DNA of 64,000 nt from Symbiodinium natans (taxonomy: Eukaryota; Sar; Dinophyceae; Suessiales; Symbiodiniaceae): contig CAJNDS010000257.1 of assembly GCA_905221605.1 (NCBI GenBank), positions 62,001 through 126,000 of the forward strand, written 5' to 3'. The notes beneath the pieces are model-generated. The model was not told where the DNA came from and made no database searches. It saw only the letters and a program-made list of their open reading frames with translations. Shown here one piece after another: positions 21,046 to 30,375 of the stretch. The position numbers were made by a program, and so were the translations under genes. Each line of letters opens with the position of its first letter. Position 1 is the first letter of the stretch.

Positions 21046-21493
21046 CGCTGGCGCAAGGCCAAGCTGTCCGCCTCCGTGGTCTGGATAGGATGGCAATTTG
21101 ATTTCCGCACTTTTACAGTCCGCCTGGACACCGCTAAGCTCCGCCGCCTGTGAAGTGGGCTGTCTTGCCTAAGTGCCCAAATCCAACCCAAGCCGCCCGG
21201 CTTGGGGGGGCGGGCCCATGGAGGTTCGAATGGCGTTTTTCCCAGCTCGGATTGAGGGGCTCGGAGCGTCGAACTCTTGCCGGACCTCCCCAATGACGCA
21301 AGCGGAGGGGGGAAGAGATGGCGGGAGGGAACGTTTCCGTTGGCCGGAGTGCACCCCAGGCCGTCCACTCACTCACTCACATTCCGCTGTCTGCGCAAGC
21401 CTGCGAACGCCTTGAGACGGCACTCTCGGATGATCTTCAGATCATTGCGCCCTCTGGTCTGGCTGCTGTTTTCAAGGGTCCCGGCTGTTCCGT

Positions 21494-22029
21494 GTGGCTC
21501 AGTGGGCGGTTGGCAAGAAGGCTGAGCTTCAACTTCCCAAATGTCCGCCCTCGGCGAGCCGCCTTTGGGTCCAAGTATCTGACTTGTCCCACCCAGAGAG
21601 AATGATCTCCGATGCCTCGCGCGAGGTCATGGACATGTGGCTGCAGATTTGCCGCTCCGGCACCGACTTCCGTTCCATGATCATGTGGCCGCAGTTTTAA
21701 TGTGAAGCTGTAGCGGATGATTGTGCTTCGTCAACAACTGCCGGCCTCGGCGGTTTTGTCCGCCTGCCTGATGGCCGATGCCTCTTCTTCCAGGAAACAT
21801 TTTCGCAGAGCGAACTGCATGCCCAGTTCCCGTGGTTCCCTGCCGACCAAGCTCCTCAACGCTATATTGCGGCCTGGGAGCTGCTCGCCCAGTGTGCCCT
21901 TCTGCACCTCTTGTCGTGCCTCCTGCCAACAGGCCATCCGCCCTTACATGTTACTTTCCGCTGCGACAACTCCGCTTCGGACAGTGCAGCCTGGAAGGGA
22001 CTGTCCCTTGCCAAAGGACTGTGTGTCTT
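21494..22029 (+). pseudogene. 5' part of RNase H region of an older retroelement (interrupted)
   Basis: One frame carries the connection words VSDLSHPERMISDASREV, then after stop TAA 21698-21700 the RNase H-like words EAVADDCAS, TAGLGGFVRLP, YIAAWELLAQCALL (Glu) and VTFRCDNSASDSAAW (Asp). It belongs to the same broad RT/RNase H class as 15740-17253. The frame is cut at 22029 by the copia LTR and resumes in the same phase at 30371-30375/30376. The in-frame stop shows this host element was already decaying, or decayed afterwards. Confidence 0.7.
22025..22029. other. Target-site duplication, left (gtctt)
   Basis: The same five bases follow the right LTR at 30371-30375. A 5-bp duplication is typical of copia-type integrases. 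Confidence 0.9.
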
Positions 22030-22163
22030 TGTTGAACATTTTGCCGTATCGCAAGTCCCCATTTTATCATGTGATTTGCTTTGCAGTATTTCATGCACTC
22101 AGTTGTTTCACTTTGAGATCAAGTTGCATCTGAAGGCGTCTTTGAGAGTCCAAAACATTTTCA
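22030..22163 (+). repeat. 5' LTR (134 bp)
   Basis: Starts TGTTGAACATTTTGCC and ends AACATTTTCA, with canonical TG..CA ends. Identical to 30237-30370. It is short for an LTR. It contains a tttt-rich stretch (ccccattttatc) that could serve as a promoter element in dinoflagellates, which is inference. Confidence 0.95.
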
Positions 22164-22175
22164 TGGTAGCGGAGC
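22164..22175 (+). other. Primer-binding site (initiator tRNA-Met type)
   Basis: tggtagcggagc begins at the first base after the LTR. It resembles the tggta(t/g)cagagc complement of the initiator tRNA-Met 3' end used by many copia elements, with one or two differences. Confidence 0.75.
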
Positions 22176-22266
22176 TTGGGCTGACCCAAGCTTCGAGACA
22201 CGGGGTTCTCGTTCTTTGCAAGGCGAAGTTCGTGTGGAGCCTCTTGACGTTGTCCTGTTGGTTTAG

Positions 22267-22854
22267 GATTCAGGGACCCGTAGCTTGCAGTTCCCGGGGC
22301 CGACCGGACGAGCCATTGCGTGCCTGAGCAAGACGGCGACCCAGGAGTCGACTGAGCTTCTCAAGGAAAGGTTGCATAGCTTCTACGTTGAGCAGTTGGT
22401 TCGCAGGCCCAAACCTGAGAATAGGTCGCAAGTCTCTTGGGGTAAGATCCTTTACAGGTATCAGGAAGCATTTGAGCAGCGTCTTGAGCAACTGCACTCC
22501 GTGCCTGAGGTGTGGCAGTTTGGACTTAAGTGCCTTAGCCAGGGAGATCTCAGAGAGGCTTTCATTGTGTACGGGGCTGAGGAGGTTGCTGACAGCTGTG
22601 TACCTGAGAGCACACAGCTTGCACATCTGCACCCTCAAGAAGAGAGCTCGTCGTTTGAGAGAGATCTTGAAGCAGCCGACGCAGAGCTTCACTTGTTGTT
22701 GCGTGGCACTGATTGTGAGCCTGCCAGCTCTTCAGTGCGTCCCGCGTCTCCAGCAAGCCGTCAAGGCCTGAAGCGTCGCCATAAGTCTCCTCGTGCGAGC
22801 CAAACCTTCAACCGTGCATTGAAGCAGTCCGATTCTGTGATTGATTTGGAGTGA
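22267..22854 (+). CDS. Leader ORF of the copia element (about 195 aa, no ATG)
   Basis: The frame opens after TAG 22264-22266 and ends at TGA 22852-22854. No in-frame ATG exists. A pyrimidine-rich stretch ending in ag at 22266 (gttgtcctgttggtttag) could be a splice or trans-splice acceptor, so the start codon may be supplied by splicing. The protein is hydrophilic, with charged helices (TELLKERLHSFYVEQLV, EEVADSCVPE) and a basic tail RQGLKRRHKSPRAS. It may be an extra N-terminal Gag piece: it is in the same frame as the gag ATG 27 bp later, separated by the TGA. No family recognised. Confidence 0.5.
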   Translation, partial: DSGTRSLQFPGPTGRAIACLSKTATQESTELLKERLHSFYVEQLVRRPKPENRSQVSWGKILYRYQEAFEQRLEQLHSVPEVWQFGLKCLSQGDLREAFIVYGAEEVADSCVPESTQLAHLHPQEESSSFERDLEAADAELHLLLRGTDCEPASSSVRPASPASRQGLKRRHKSPRASQTFNRALKQSDSVIDLE

Positions 22855-22881
22855 GCAATTTTCTGCTTAAACACAGTCCCG

Positions 22882-25334
22882 ATGGAGTCCTCGCAAGGCC
22901 AGCAGTTGCCCGTGTTGCCTCAGGAAGCCACAGCCAGTGGCACTGGAAACCCGTTCCTCCCAGGCAGCCCTGCAGCAGGACAGCTTGACATGGCCCAGAT
23001 GCAGATGCTGATGGCACAGATGGTCGAGACGGCCCAAGCTGCAGCACAGGCTGCTCAAGAGCCGTTGCCAGGCCCTCAAGTTCGAGCGGTACAGCAGGGT
23101 TTGCCGATGCAAATAAGATCCTGAATCGTCCTACGGAGTTTGGTAGTGCTGTGCATGACAATGATGTTGCTCAATGGGCTGAATGGAGTCATAGCTTTCG
23201 GACTTGGCTAGTCTTCGCGGATCATGAGTACGAAACGGACCTCAAGATCGTGGAGGAAAACCTCAACACGCCGGTGGATCTGAGCACAGCCGACGCAGCC
23301 CGCGTCGCGAGATCCCAGCGGTTGTTGGCAATCCTTGCCAGTGTTCTGCGTGCAAAGCCTAAAGCAATCCTTCGCCAAGTGCCTGACAAGAGTGGCCTGG
23401 AGGTTTGGAGAGTCCTGACAAACACGTTTGCACCACGAACCAAGTTCCGAGGTTTAGCCCTTCTGAACGCCTTGATGAGCCTGCCAACCTTCACGAAAGA
23501 CCGGAGCCTTCGTGAACAGATTCAGGGGTTAGAAAGGGTAGCTGAAGAATATCGCAAGGTCACCAACAACTCGCCAGGTGAGCACGTGATGCTAGGGACA
23601 CTGGTCCGTTGCCTGCCTCATGCGCTGAGGCAACATGTGCAGCTGCAAATGTCTGAAGCTAGCACATACCAAAGCATCAGGGATTACGTCCTGGGCTATG
23701 AGGTGACAACCACCTCCTGGACCTCAGCGAAGATGCACCAGGCTTTGGGTGTGGTGCCCATGGCGCCAAGTGCTGGGCAAGAGCAATCGCCAGTGCCCAT
23801 GGAAGTGGATGCGTTAATTCGCAAGGACAAGGAGAAGCATCCCAAAGGCAAAGGGAAGGAGAGACATCCCAAAGGCAAAGGCAAGGAGAGGCAGCCCAAA
23901 GGCAAAGGCAAGGAGAGGCATCCCAAAGGCAAAGGCAAGGAGAGGCAGCCCAAAGGCAAAGGTCCCCACCAAGAAAGCCCAGGCACAGGTAAAGGCCAGC
24001 GTGCAAAGGGAACATGTCATAATTGCGGTAAGAAGGGTCATTATGCCAGTGAATGTTGGAGTGCACCGCGTGTCCAAGCAGTCCAGAATGCACCATCTGG
24101 GCACCCTTCCGACACCGCAACGACTGTGAGCACGCTCGGACCTTCAGTTTCTCAAGTTGCGCCAAGCACTGCAACCACCCAGCATCGCGTTGCTCGTGTT
24201 GCGATTGACATGACAGGCCCGGAGTTCACCATTTGCCAAGAGGGTCGCATCAATGCAGTGCTCATGTGTGATGGGCAATCCCACCAGGGCGACCCTGACC
24301 CAAGTTGGTTGAGCTTTGTGAGTTTGTGCCAATCGGTTGCCAATGCAGCGGTGACTTCACCTAAGCCAGCCGAGTTGCAGCCTGTTGTTCAGAGCACCAG
24401 CGTTGAGATGTTTGACATGTCATATGCAGATGAAGATGGTGCCTGGACCGTGCCTGAGGGCGAAGCGCATGTCATCAACTTGACGCCGAGTGCCGGGAAT
24501 GCCCGTGCACTGTCATGTTTGAGCACCCATGCGAGCAACTTTGCCGCCGAATGCAACACCAAGCGCAAGTGTGAAGTCAGCAAACATGTCCCGGCGAGGA
24601 TAAGGCACGCATTGATGACTCAGAAGAGTGCTGATGCGCGCGATGCGCTGCATGTGCGCGCAGTGACCTCTGACCTGCCAGGAACCACTATAGAGCTAGT
24701 GATAGACTCAGGCTCAGACGAGTCGTGCCTGCCCGAATCCTGGCGCCATGTTGGGGTTGCTGGTGGCATCACGACAAACAGCTATCGTGATGCTCAGGGA
24801 AGTGTGATTTCGGGATCACAAATGAGGACGGCAGTGCTTGACATAGATGGGGTTCAGTTCAAGGAAAGGTGGTTGTTGGGGAGTGTGACGCAACCGCTGT
24901 TTAGTGTGGGGAAACTCCTCAAACGGGGTTGGAATCTGATACATACCGACAATACCCCTTTCTTGACGAGCCCGGACAATGCGATCCGTGTACCATTGCA
25001 TTATCGCCACAATTCCTTGCACGCCACTGGAACAATCATGAATGTATCAGTATGTACTGATCACGAGGCCGACAGAGCTGTGATGGCGCTAACGGTTGGG
25101 GATGTTTGGTTAAGCCTGCCGGATAATTTTGTCGAGGTCCAGCCCGGCATCTTTGCCCGTAGAGATTACACCACAAACTTCCTTGATGTGACAGTCCCAC
25201 TTGGGCACAAAGGGGTGGCATACAGGACGACACTGCAGCAGAGACCCACAGGCTGGCAAGTGATCGAGGTCAACAGCCTTGTGGAAAATCTTGATCAGGC
25301 AGATTGCGAAATTGCCCCTCCGGTGAACCGTTAG
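22882..25334 (+). CDS. Gag plus aspartic protease (frameshifted near 23100)
   Basis: ATG 22882 begins a Gln/Ala/Met-rich segment (frame 1) that stops at 23122-23124. The natural continuation FADANKILNRPTEFGSAVH is in another frame, so a 1-base indel lies near 23095-23105. From residue numbering starting at 23151: residues 1-190 form a helical copia-type Gag core (QWAEWSHSFRTWL, EVWRVLTNTF). Residues 230-271 are tandem HPKGKGKER repeats. Residues 289-302 are a CCHC zinc knuckle (C289, C292, H297, C302) that binds RNA. The protease motif VIDSGSDESCLP has catalytic D519, followed by QPLFSVGKLLKRGW, typical of copia proteases. The frame ends at UAG 25332-25334, directly upstream of pol in the same frame. 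Confidence 0.85.
23838..23963 (+). repeat. 27-bp coding minisatellite in gag
   Basis: Four to five in-frame copies of a nine-codon unit, (H/Q)PKGKGKER, just upstream of the zinc knuckle. It adds strongly basic charge, probably for RNA binding (inference). Confidence 0.95.
25332..25334 (+). other. In-frame UAG between gag-protease and pol
   Basis: gag and pol are in the same frame, and the codons on both sides (CCGGTGAACCGT and ACCATCACCATC) are open. This single UAG is the only barrier. It may be a read-through site controlling the Gag:Pol ratio or a point mutation. Confidence 0.8.
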
Positions 25335-25352
25335 ACCATCACCATCGGTTCT

Positions 25353-28300
25353 GTGCATCCCGTGAACATCGACAGCTTGTTCTCTCGTGTGCCCAATGCC
25401 ATGCCTTCAGCAGCACCGCCCGATGATGATTTTCCCGATGTGCCAGATGATGCAATGAATTTTGAAGAGCATGATGAGCACGATGAAAATGTTGCTGCTG
25501 GTGATGACGGGGGAGGCGTTGGACCACTTGTTCAAGCAGAGGATGTGCCGGCCCAAGGGCATGTAATCGTGAACGGCATCGAGCTTCACTTGGGTTGCAC
25601 CCTCAGCACCCTCAGAACGGCGTGCCAAGTCCTTGGGATAGGGAAGTCAGGGGGCAAGAAGACTGTCCTCCAGAGGATAGAGCAGCACCTGAAGACGCAG
25701 GAGTTGCTGCAGCAACACGAGTTCCAGACAGATGGGCGTGAGCCGTTGCGTGAGCAAAAGTTCGTGGAAGCACCCACGGCTGAGGAGCAGAGGCGCCACG
25801 AGTTGAGTCACATGCCTTATGCTGACTGGTGCCCGCGTTGCGTGAGGTTCAGAGCTAAAGCAGATAAGCATGTGCGTGCAAAGCCAGATGTGCGTGAGGA
25901 TTCCGTGTGCTGCATGGATTTTGCATATACTGGTAGGCGCACTCCTGCCCAGTTTGAAGGTCACACGCAAGAGAAACTTGTGGTGCTGGTGTTGAAGGAT
26001 TCCCACACTGGTGCAGTCCATGCCATTCCGACACCTGCCAAGGGTGGCACAATCGCTTTCAAGTACCTTGTTGCCGAAACTTGCAGATTCTTGAACTACT
26101 GTGGCCACCAAACATGCACCATAAGGTCAGACTCAGAGCCGGCCTGCCTGGCCCTGCAACGAGGCATCAAGGCCTTCCGCAGCAAAATGGGCCTCCAGAC
26201 CCATCTTGAGCAGACGGAGGCGAGTGATCATCAGGGCAACGAGGCCGAGCAGAGCATAGACGGCATCAGACAACTGGCAGGATGCATCTTGGACCAATTT
26301 GAAGAGCGGGCAGAGACCACCATCGGGTCCAGCCACCCGATGCACGCCTATGCTTGGCGCCACGCCGCTTGGTTGCACACGCGGATGTCTAGGCAAAATG
26401 ATCTAAGTGCTTTTCACGTGATCAATGGGCGGCCATACCTAGGCAAATTGGTGTGTTTTGGGGAGACAGTGTTTGCCCGTGTCAAAAGTTCCATAAAAGG
26501 AAAAGCTAGATGGTGCAAAATGCTTTGGCTAGGGAAACTTCCGGTTTCAGACCTGCATTTTGGAGTCACTGAAGGGGGTTACATGCTATCTTCCAGATCC
26601 ATCCGCAGGTTGCCTAAGCAATATTTAGCGACAATGTGTGCCAGTCTGGTAGACATGCCGTGGACGCAAGCGTCATTCCTTGCAGGACAAGTTGGCCAGG
26701 CACGCAAGCAGAAGACCCAGGCAGAGGCGTTGAGCGCAGGCGGGGAAGAGGCAAGAGAGGCGGCACATGAGCAAGTGGCCGAAGTGCCGTCGCAGCAGGG
26801 AGCATCAGAGCATCCCATGCCATTTCCAGAACACTTGTTGCCTGACGATGCCATGCTTTCGGAGCTTGTGCCACCACCGCCACGCATGCCAGCTGCATAC
26901 ACACCTGAGCCACCTACGCCCATGAGCTCAACACCGCTCCAGCCGCCACAGGCTGAAACACCAATAGGGGTCGCCCCCCTGGATTCTCCTATGGCGAGCA
27001 TGGACCAAGGTGAGAGCATGCTATCACCAGGAGACGTGAGGCCTGCCGCCGAACACGCAGGCGGGGATGCGCCAGCCCGGAAGAAGCTGAGGCTTGATGC
27101 TTTGCAAGTTAGTGCACATGATGCAGAAATGTTCCATCTTGATGAATCCATTGAGTTGGTAGATGAAAGTGCAGAGCAATTTCTTGATTGCGAAGACCAG
27201 GAAGACAATCAAAGTGAGTGGGCAGAACAGCCTGGTTCTGACCTTGACATCCCTTCAATCTTGATCAAGCCTTTCAGTGAAATCGAGCCGCAGTGCAGCG
27301 CATCTGAGCAAGCAGAAATTGATGCTGCAGCAGATGCATTCGAGCTTGCACGCCTCCTGGGCAGCAGTGTGCTTGAGCAAATGCAATCGTGGCAGCCAGG
27401 CGACAGGACGCTGTCATCCAAGTATGTACGCAGCTGGCGTGCTAAAACTTTGGGTGGCGAAAAGAAGTGGTTGAGGAGATCAAGGTTAGTCGCAAGAGAG
27501 TTTGCACACTTGGATCCAGAGAGACAGCATCTCTTTGCGCCAACCACGACGCAATGCATGCTGCGCATCATACCAGCCCTCTTCGTTCGCCACTTCCACG
27601 AAGGATGGGCGTTGATGAGCCTAGATGTTTCAGACGCCTTTCTCCAATGCAAGCAAGAGCATGAAACCCTGACCAAAGTGAATGGTCAATGGTACAGACT
27701 GCTACGCATGTTGCCAGGGCAGAGAGACGGGTCGGCTACCTGGTTTCGGGATTTCATGCAGGAAATCAAAACAGCTGTTGAGGCAGAGCCGCTTGCCGAA
27801 CAGCCTGTCTTGTTCAGGATCCCAAAGCCAGCTGGGGCAGGCATGGTGCATGTTGACGACATGCTGTGCACAGGACCCGTGAAGCGCTTGGAGGATCTAG
27901 AGAGGCATCTGAAAAGCAAATTCAAAGTGTCGGTTGATTGGATCCGTTCAGTTGGAGACCAAGTAATTTTTCTGAAGAGGCGCCATATCCTTGTAAGCCC
28001 TGAGCTTTTGGTTGTAGAGCCGGATGTTAAGTACTTGGACAAACTTCTTCAAGTAACGGGTTTATCAGGTGCAAAGGCGAGGTCCAAGGCAGCACCGTTC
28101 CCAACTGGGGGACTGCCAACCGATTGCGAGCCGGACCCAGAGCTTGATCCGGAAACGGCGACGCGCTACAGATCTGCCTTGGGAATACTCATGTATCTGA
28201 GCGTTGATTTGCTGGCATCTCAGTTCGGCATCCGGTATCTCGCGACCCGTGCACACAAGCCTACGCAAGGGTGCTGGAAACTGCTAAGGCACCTCACGAG

Positions 28301-29684
28301 CTATGTGAGTTCCCATCGGTCACATGTGATCGGGCTTTCAAAGCCAACCTTGGGAAAGGGGCTGGTGTGCAACCGTGTGTCTGAGCACAAAACATCAGTG
28401 CTCGAAATGTTCTCAGACAGCGACTGGAGTGGAGACAAACGCACACGCCGCAGCGTGTCCGCTTGTTGCGTGGTATGGGATGGCCAACTGCTGTATTCAA
28501 GCTCTCACACGCAAAAGGTTATAAGCCTGTCGTCGTGTGAAGCCGAGTATAACTCGCTTGTTGCAGGCAGCGCCACCGCCATCCTGTTGCAGAACTGCAT
28601 ATGCCACGTGTGCCCAGAGCTTGATGTTAAGTTGTCGTGCCTATGCGACAATGCTGCCGCCAGATCCCTTGGCAATCGTCAAGGGGTAGGACGAACACGG
28701 CACATAGACGGGAAGTTGCTGTGGCTGCAGCAAAAGACACAGGAGAAACTTCTTGAAGTGATTCCCGTGGGCACGCGAGACAACGTGTCGGACTTGCCGA
28801 CGAAAGCACTTAAGCCTGAGAGGATTGAGTTCCTACTTGGAAAGCTGAACGTGCGCTGCAAGGACAATGGGTTTCAAGTCGTCAGCGAGTCAGAGCTGCT
28901 TGATCACGAATCGCGTCGGAAGATTTGCAGAGTAGTCAAGAAGGGATCTGTGAACGTGCAACAAGTTCTTCAGGTTCTTGCGTTAATCCTTCAGCTTGAT
29001 AGCATCGCTGGTGTCAACCCAGATGAGCCCAATACCAGTGCTGACGCCTTGGGCCAGAACACTAGCGATGAGGCTGATGGTGGCTACGAGAGCATGCTGT
29101 GGAGTTTTCTTGAAAAGGTGCTACATGCGATTTTCTTGATCCATGACTTCATGGTTAATCACCCGCAAGTGAGCCTGACACTTAGCCAGATCGTGATTTT
29201 CGTTGCTATGTGTATCTGTTTCTGTTGCAGACGGAACAGAGCGACGCAGCTGCGTGAGACTGCTGAAGCAAAAGCAGGGAGTGCACCCACCGTGCGAGTG
29301 CACGTAGAGGTTAGTGGGGTTTCGGTTCCCGGGGATAGGATAAGTCCCGAACCCGCCGAGATCCCTAAGACAGACCCTAACCTTAACTTGCCGCAGCAAG
29401 CAACAGATGGAGACGCGAGTGAGGATGAGCCAGATCCGACGGCTGGACCTTCGTCTGCAGCACCAGGCACCGACCAGCCTAGTGCACCACTTCGGACACC
29501 AGACCTTCCGCCAATCCGAGATCCTGATGAGCACCGCTTTGTGTTCGTGACTGCCAGTCGTGGATATGCATTCCACCGTGTGCGGGAGTGTCCGCAGCTG
29601 AAGTGTGCGAAGCGGGTACTCAGGTACAGCAAGCGTGAAGCCATGAGGCGAGGCTATCAGCCATGCAAGGTGTGTGGAGGATGA
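25353..29684 (+). CDS. Copia Pol: SAP-integrase-RT-RNase H-TM-Ada-like (1443 aa)
   Basis: The frame is open from just after the UAG; the first ATG is 25401. Residues 82-116 (LSTLRTACQVLGIGKSGGKK) look like a SAP DNA-binding motif. The integrase has an HHCC site (H149, H153, C160, C163) and catalytic D189, D260 and E297 or E299. A Pro-rich linker covers 480-560. The RT has SLDVSDAFLQ (D758) and VHVDDMLCTG (D835, D836; HVDD instead of YVDD). RNase H has FSDSDWSGD (D1022 or D1024), SCEAEYNSL (E1063), CDNAAA (D1099) and DNVSDLPTKAL. Beyond RNase H, where copia Pol usually ends, are a membrane-like segment (1275-1292, LTLSQIVIFVAMCICFCC) and a C-terminal module (1396-1441) with H1408, C1413, C1418, C1438 and C1441. 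That module's wording (SRGYAFHRVRECP, RRGYQPCKVC) is like Ada-type zinc-binding domains. Intact over its whole length. Confidence 0.92.
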   Translation: MHPVNIDSLFSRVPNAMPSAAPPDDDFPDVPDDAMNFEEHDEHDENVAAGDDGGGVGPLVQAEDVPAQGHVIVNGIELHLGCTLSTLRTACQVLGIGKSGGKKTVLQRIEQHLKTQELLQQHEFQTDGREPLREQKFVEAPTAEEQRRHELSHMPYADWCPRCVRFRAKADKHVRAKPDVREDSVCCMDFAYTGRRTPAQFEGHTQEKLVVLVLKDSHTGAVHAIPTPAKGGTIAFKYLVAETCRFLNYCGHQTCTIRSDSEPACLALQRGIKAFRSKMGLQTHLEQTEASDHQGNEAEQSIDGIRQLAGCILDQFEERAETTIGSSHPMHAYAWRHAAWLHTRMSRQNDLSAFHVINGRPYLGKLVCFGETVFARVKSSIKGKARWCKMLWLGKLPVSDLHFGVTEGGYMLSSRSIRRLPKQYLATMCASLVDMPWTQASFLAGQVGQARKQKTQAEALSAGGEEAREAAHEQVAEVPSQQGASEHPMPFPEHLLPDDAMLSELVPPPPRMPAAYTPEPPTPMSSTPLQPPQAETPIGVAPLDSPMASMDQGESMLSPGDVRPAAEHAGGDAPARKKLRLDALQVSAHDAEMFHLDESIELVDESAEQFLDCEDQEDNQSEWAEQPGSDLDIPSILIKPFSEIEPQCSASEQAEIDAAADAFELARLLGSSVLEQMQSWQPGDRTLSSKYVRSWRAKTLGGEKKWLRRSRLVAREFAHLDPERQHLFAPTTTQCMLRIIPALFVRHFHEGWALMSLDVSDAFLQCKQEHETLTKVNGQWYRLLRMLPGQRDGSATWFRDFMQEIKTAVEAEPLAEQPVLFRIPKPAGAGMVHVDDMLCTGPVKRLEDLERHLKSKFKVSVDWIRSVGDQVIFLKRRHILVSPELLVVEPDVKYLDKLLQVTGLSGAKARSKAAPFPTGGLPTDCEPDPELDPETATRYRSALGILMYLSVDLLASQFGIRYLATRAHKPTQGCWKLLRHLTSYVSSHRSHVIGLSKPTLGKGLVCNRVSEHKTSVLEMFSDSDWSGDKRTRRSVSACCVVWDGQLLYSSSHTQKVISLSSCEAEYNSLVAGSATAILLQNCICHVCPELDVKLSCLCDNAAARSLGNRQGVGRTRHIDGKLLWLQQKTQEKLLEVIPVGTRDNVSDLPTKALKPERIEFLLGKLNVRCKDNGFQVVSESELLDHESRRKICRVVKKGSVNVQQVLQVLALILQLDSIAGVNPDEPNTSADALGQNTSDEADGGYESMLWSFLEKVLHAIFLIHDFMVNHPQVSLTLSQIVIFVAMCICFCCRRNRATQLRETAEAKAGSAPTVRVHVEVSGVSVPGDRISPEPAEIPKTDPNLNLPQQATDGDASEDEPDPTAGPSSAAPGTDQPSAPLRTPDLPPIRDPDEHRFVFVTASRGYAFHRVRECPQLKCAKRVLRYSKREAMRRGYQPCKVCGG

Positions 29685-30236
29685 TCCAGTGTCTTTATTC
29701 CACTTGGAAATGTTCATGATGCTGCGCAGTGGTCGCATGTATATAGCTTTATGTACATAGCTTGTGATGCTCATGAAACTTCACTTGCCAGTCCGTGTGG
29801 ACCTTGAAATCCAGCAATCTCTCTACAGCTTTGTCACACCAATTTGGTGTCAATCTCGTTGTGACAACCCGACATCGACTGTGATGGGTGTGGAGCACCC
29901 TGAACCCGCAGAGGGCAATCGTGCCCTGATGGTAACTAGGCCATCTCAATCTTGGACGAGATCTTGAAAAGACCTTGTGTGCTTGCGCTTGGGCTATACA
30001 AGCATCTACATCTCTGTCCTTACCAGCCGGTGGGAAGAGATTCTGCATAGGCCGTAGCTGTACAGTGCTGCGTAGTAGAAGCTAAGCCAAAGACCTTTGA
30101 GGCAGAGCTTAGAAGACGCCAACACTTTTGGAGTGCAATCCTGAACTAAGTATGTTGTTGTTTCCTGTGGGGCATCGGCAAATGTGAAGTAGACGAGGCA
30201 AGCATTCCGCCAGCTCAATGCAGCATCGAGGCGGGG
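29685..30236 (+). other. Copia 3' untranslated region with polypurine tract
   Basis: No ORF of note. The purine run gaggcgggg (30228-30236) abuts the 3' LTR and fits a plus-strand primer. Confidence 0.75.
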
Positions 30237-30370
30237 TGTTGAACATTTTGCCGTATCGCAAGTCCCCATTTTATCATGTGATTTGCTTTGCAGTATTTCA
30301 TGCACTCAGTTGTTTCACTTTGAGATCAAGTTGCATCTGAAGGCGTCTTTGAGAGTCCAAAACATTTTCA
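30237..30370 (+). repeat. 3' LTR (134 bp)
   Basis: Identical to the 5' LTR. Followed by the gtctt target duplication. Confidence 0.95.
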
Positions 30371-30375
30371 GTCTT
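30371..30375. other. Target-site duplication, right (gtctt)
   Basis: Matches 22025-22029 and immediately follows the 3' LTR. Confidence 0.9.

Larger units (their letters stand above)
22030..30370 (+). mobile_element. Ty1/copia-like LTR retrotransposon, 8341 bp, nested
   Basis: Complete structure: 134-bp LTRs, a primer-binding site, gag-protease, integrase before RT (copia order), RNase H, a polypurine tract and a 5-bp target duplication. The LTRs are identical by eye, so insertion is recent. It sits inside an older RT/RNase H element and restores that frame if removed. Coding is not entirely clean: there is a frame break in gag near 23100 and a UAG between gag and pol. It could still be a source of proteins if the UAG is read through. 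Confidence 0.95.

Noticed and set aside
20520..21368. 282-codon minus-strand ORF
   Set aside because: It overlies imperfect tandem repeats and GC-rich DNA, has no motif, and frames on the other strand are also open.
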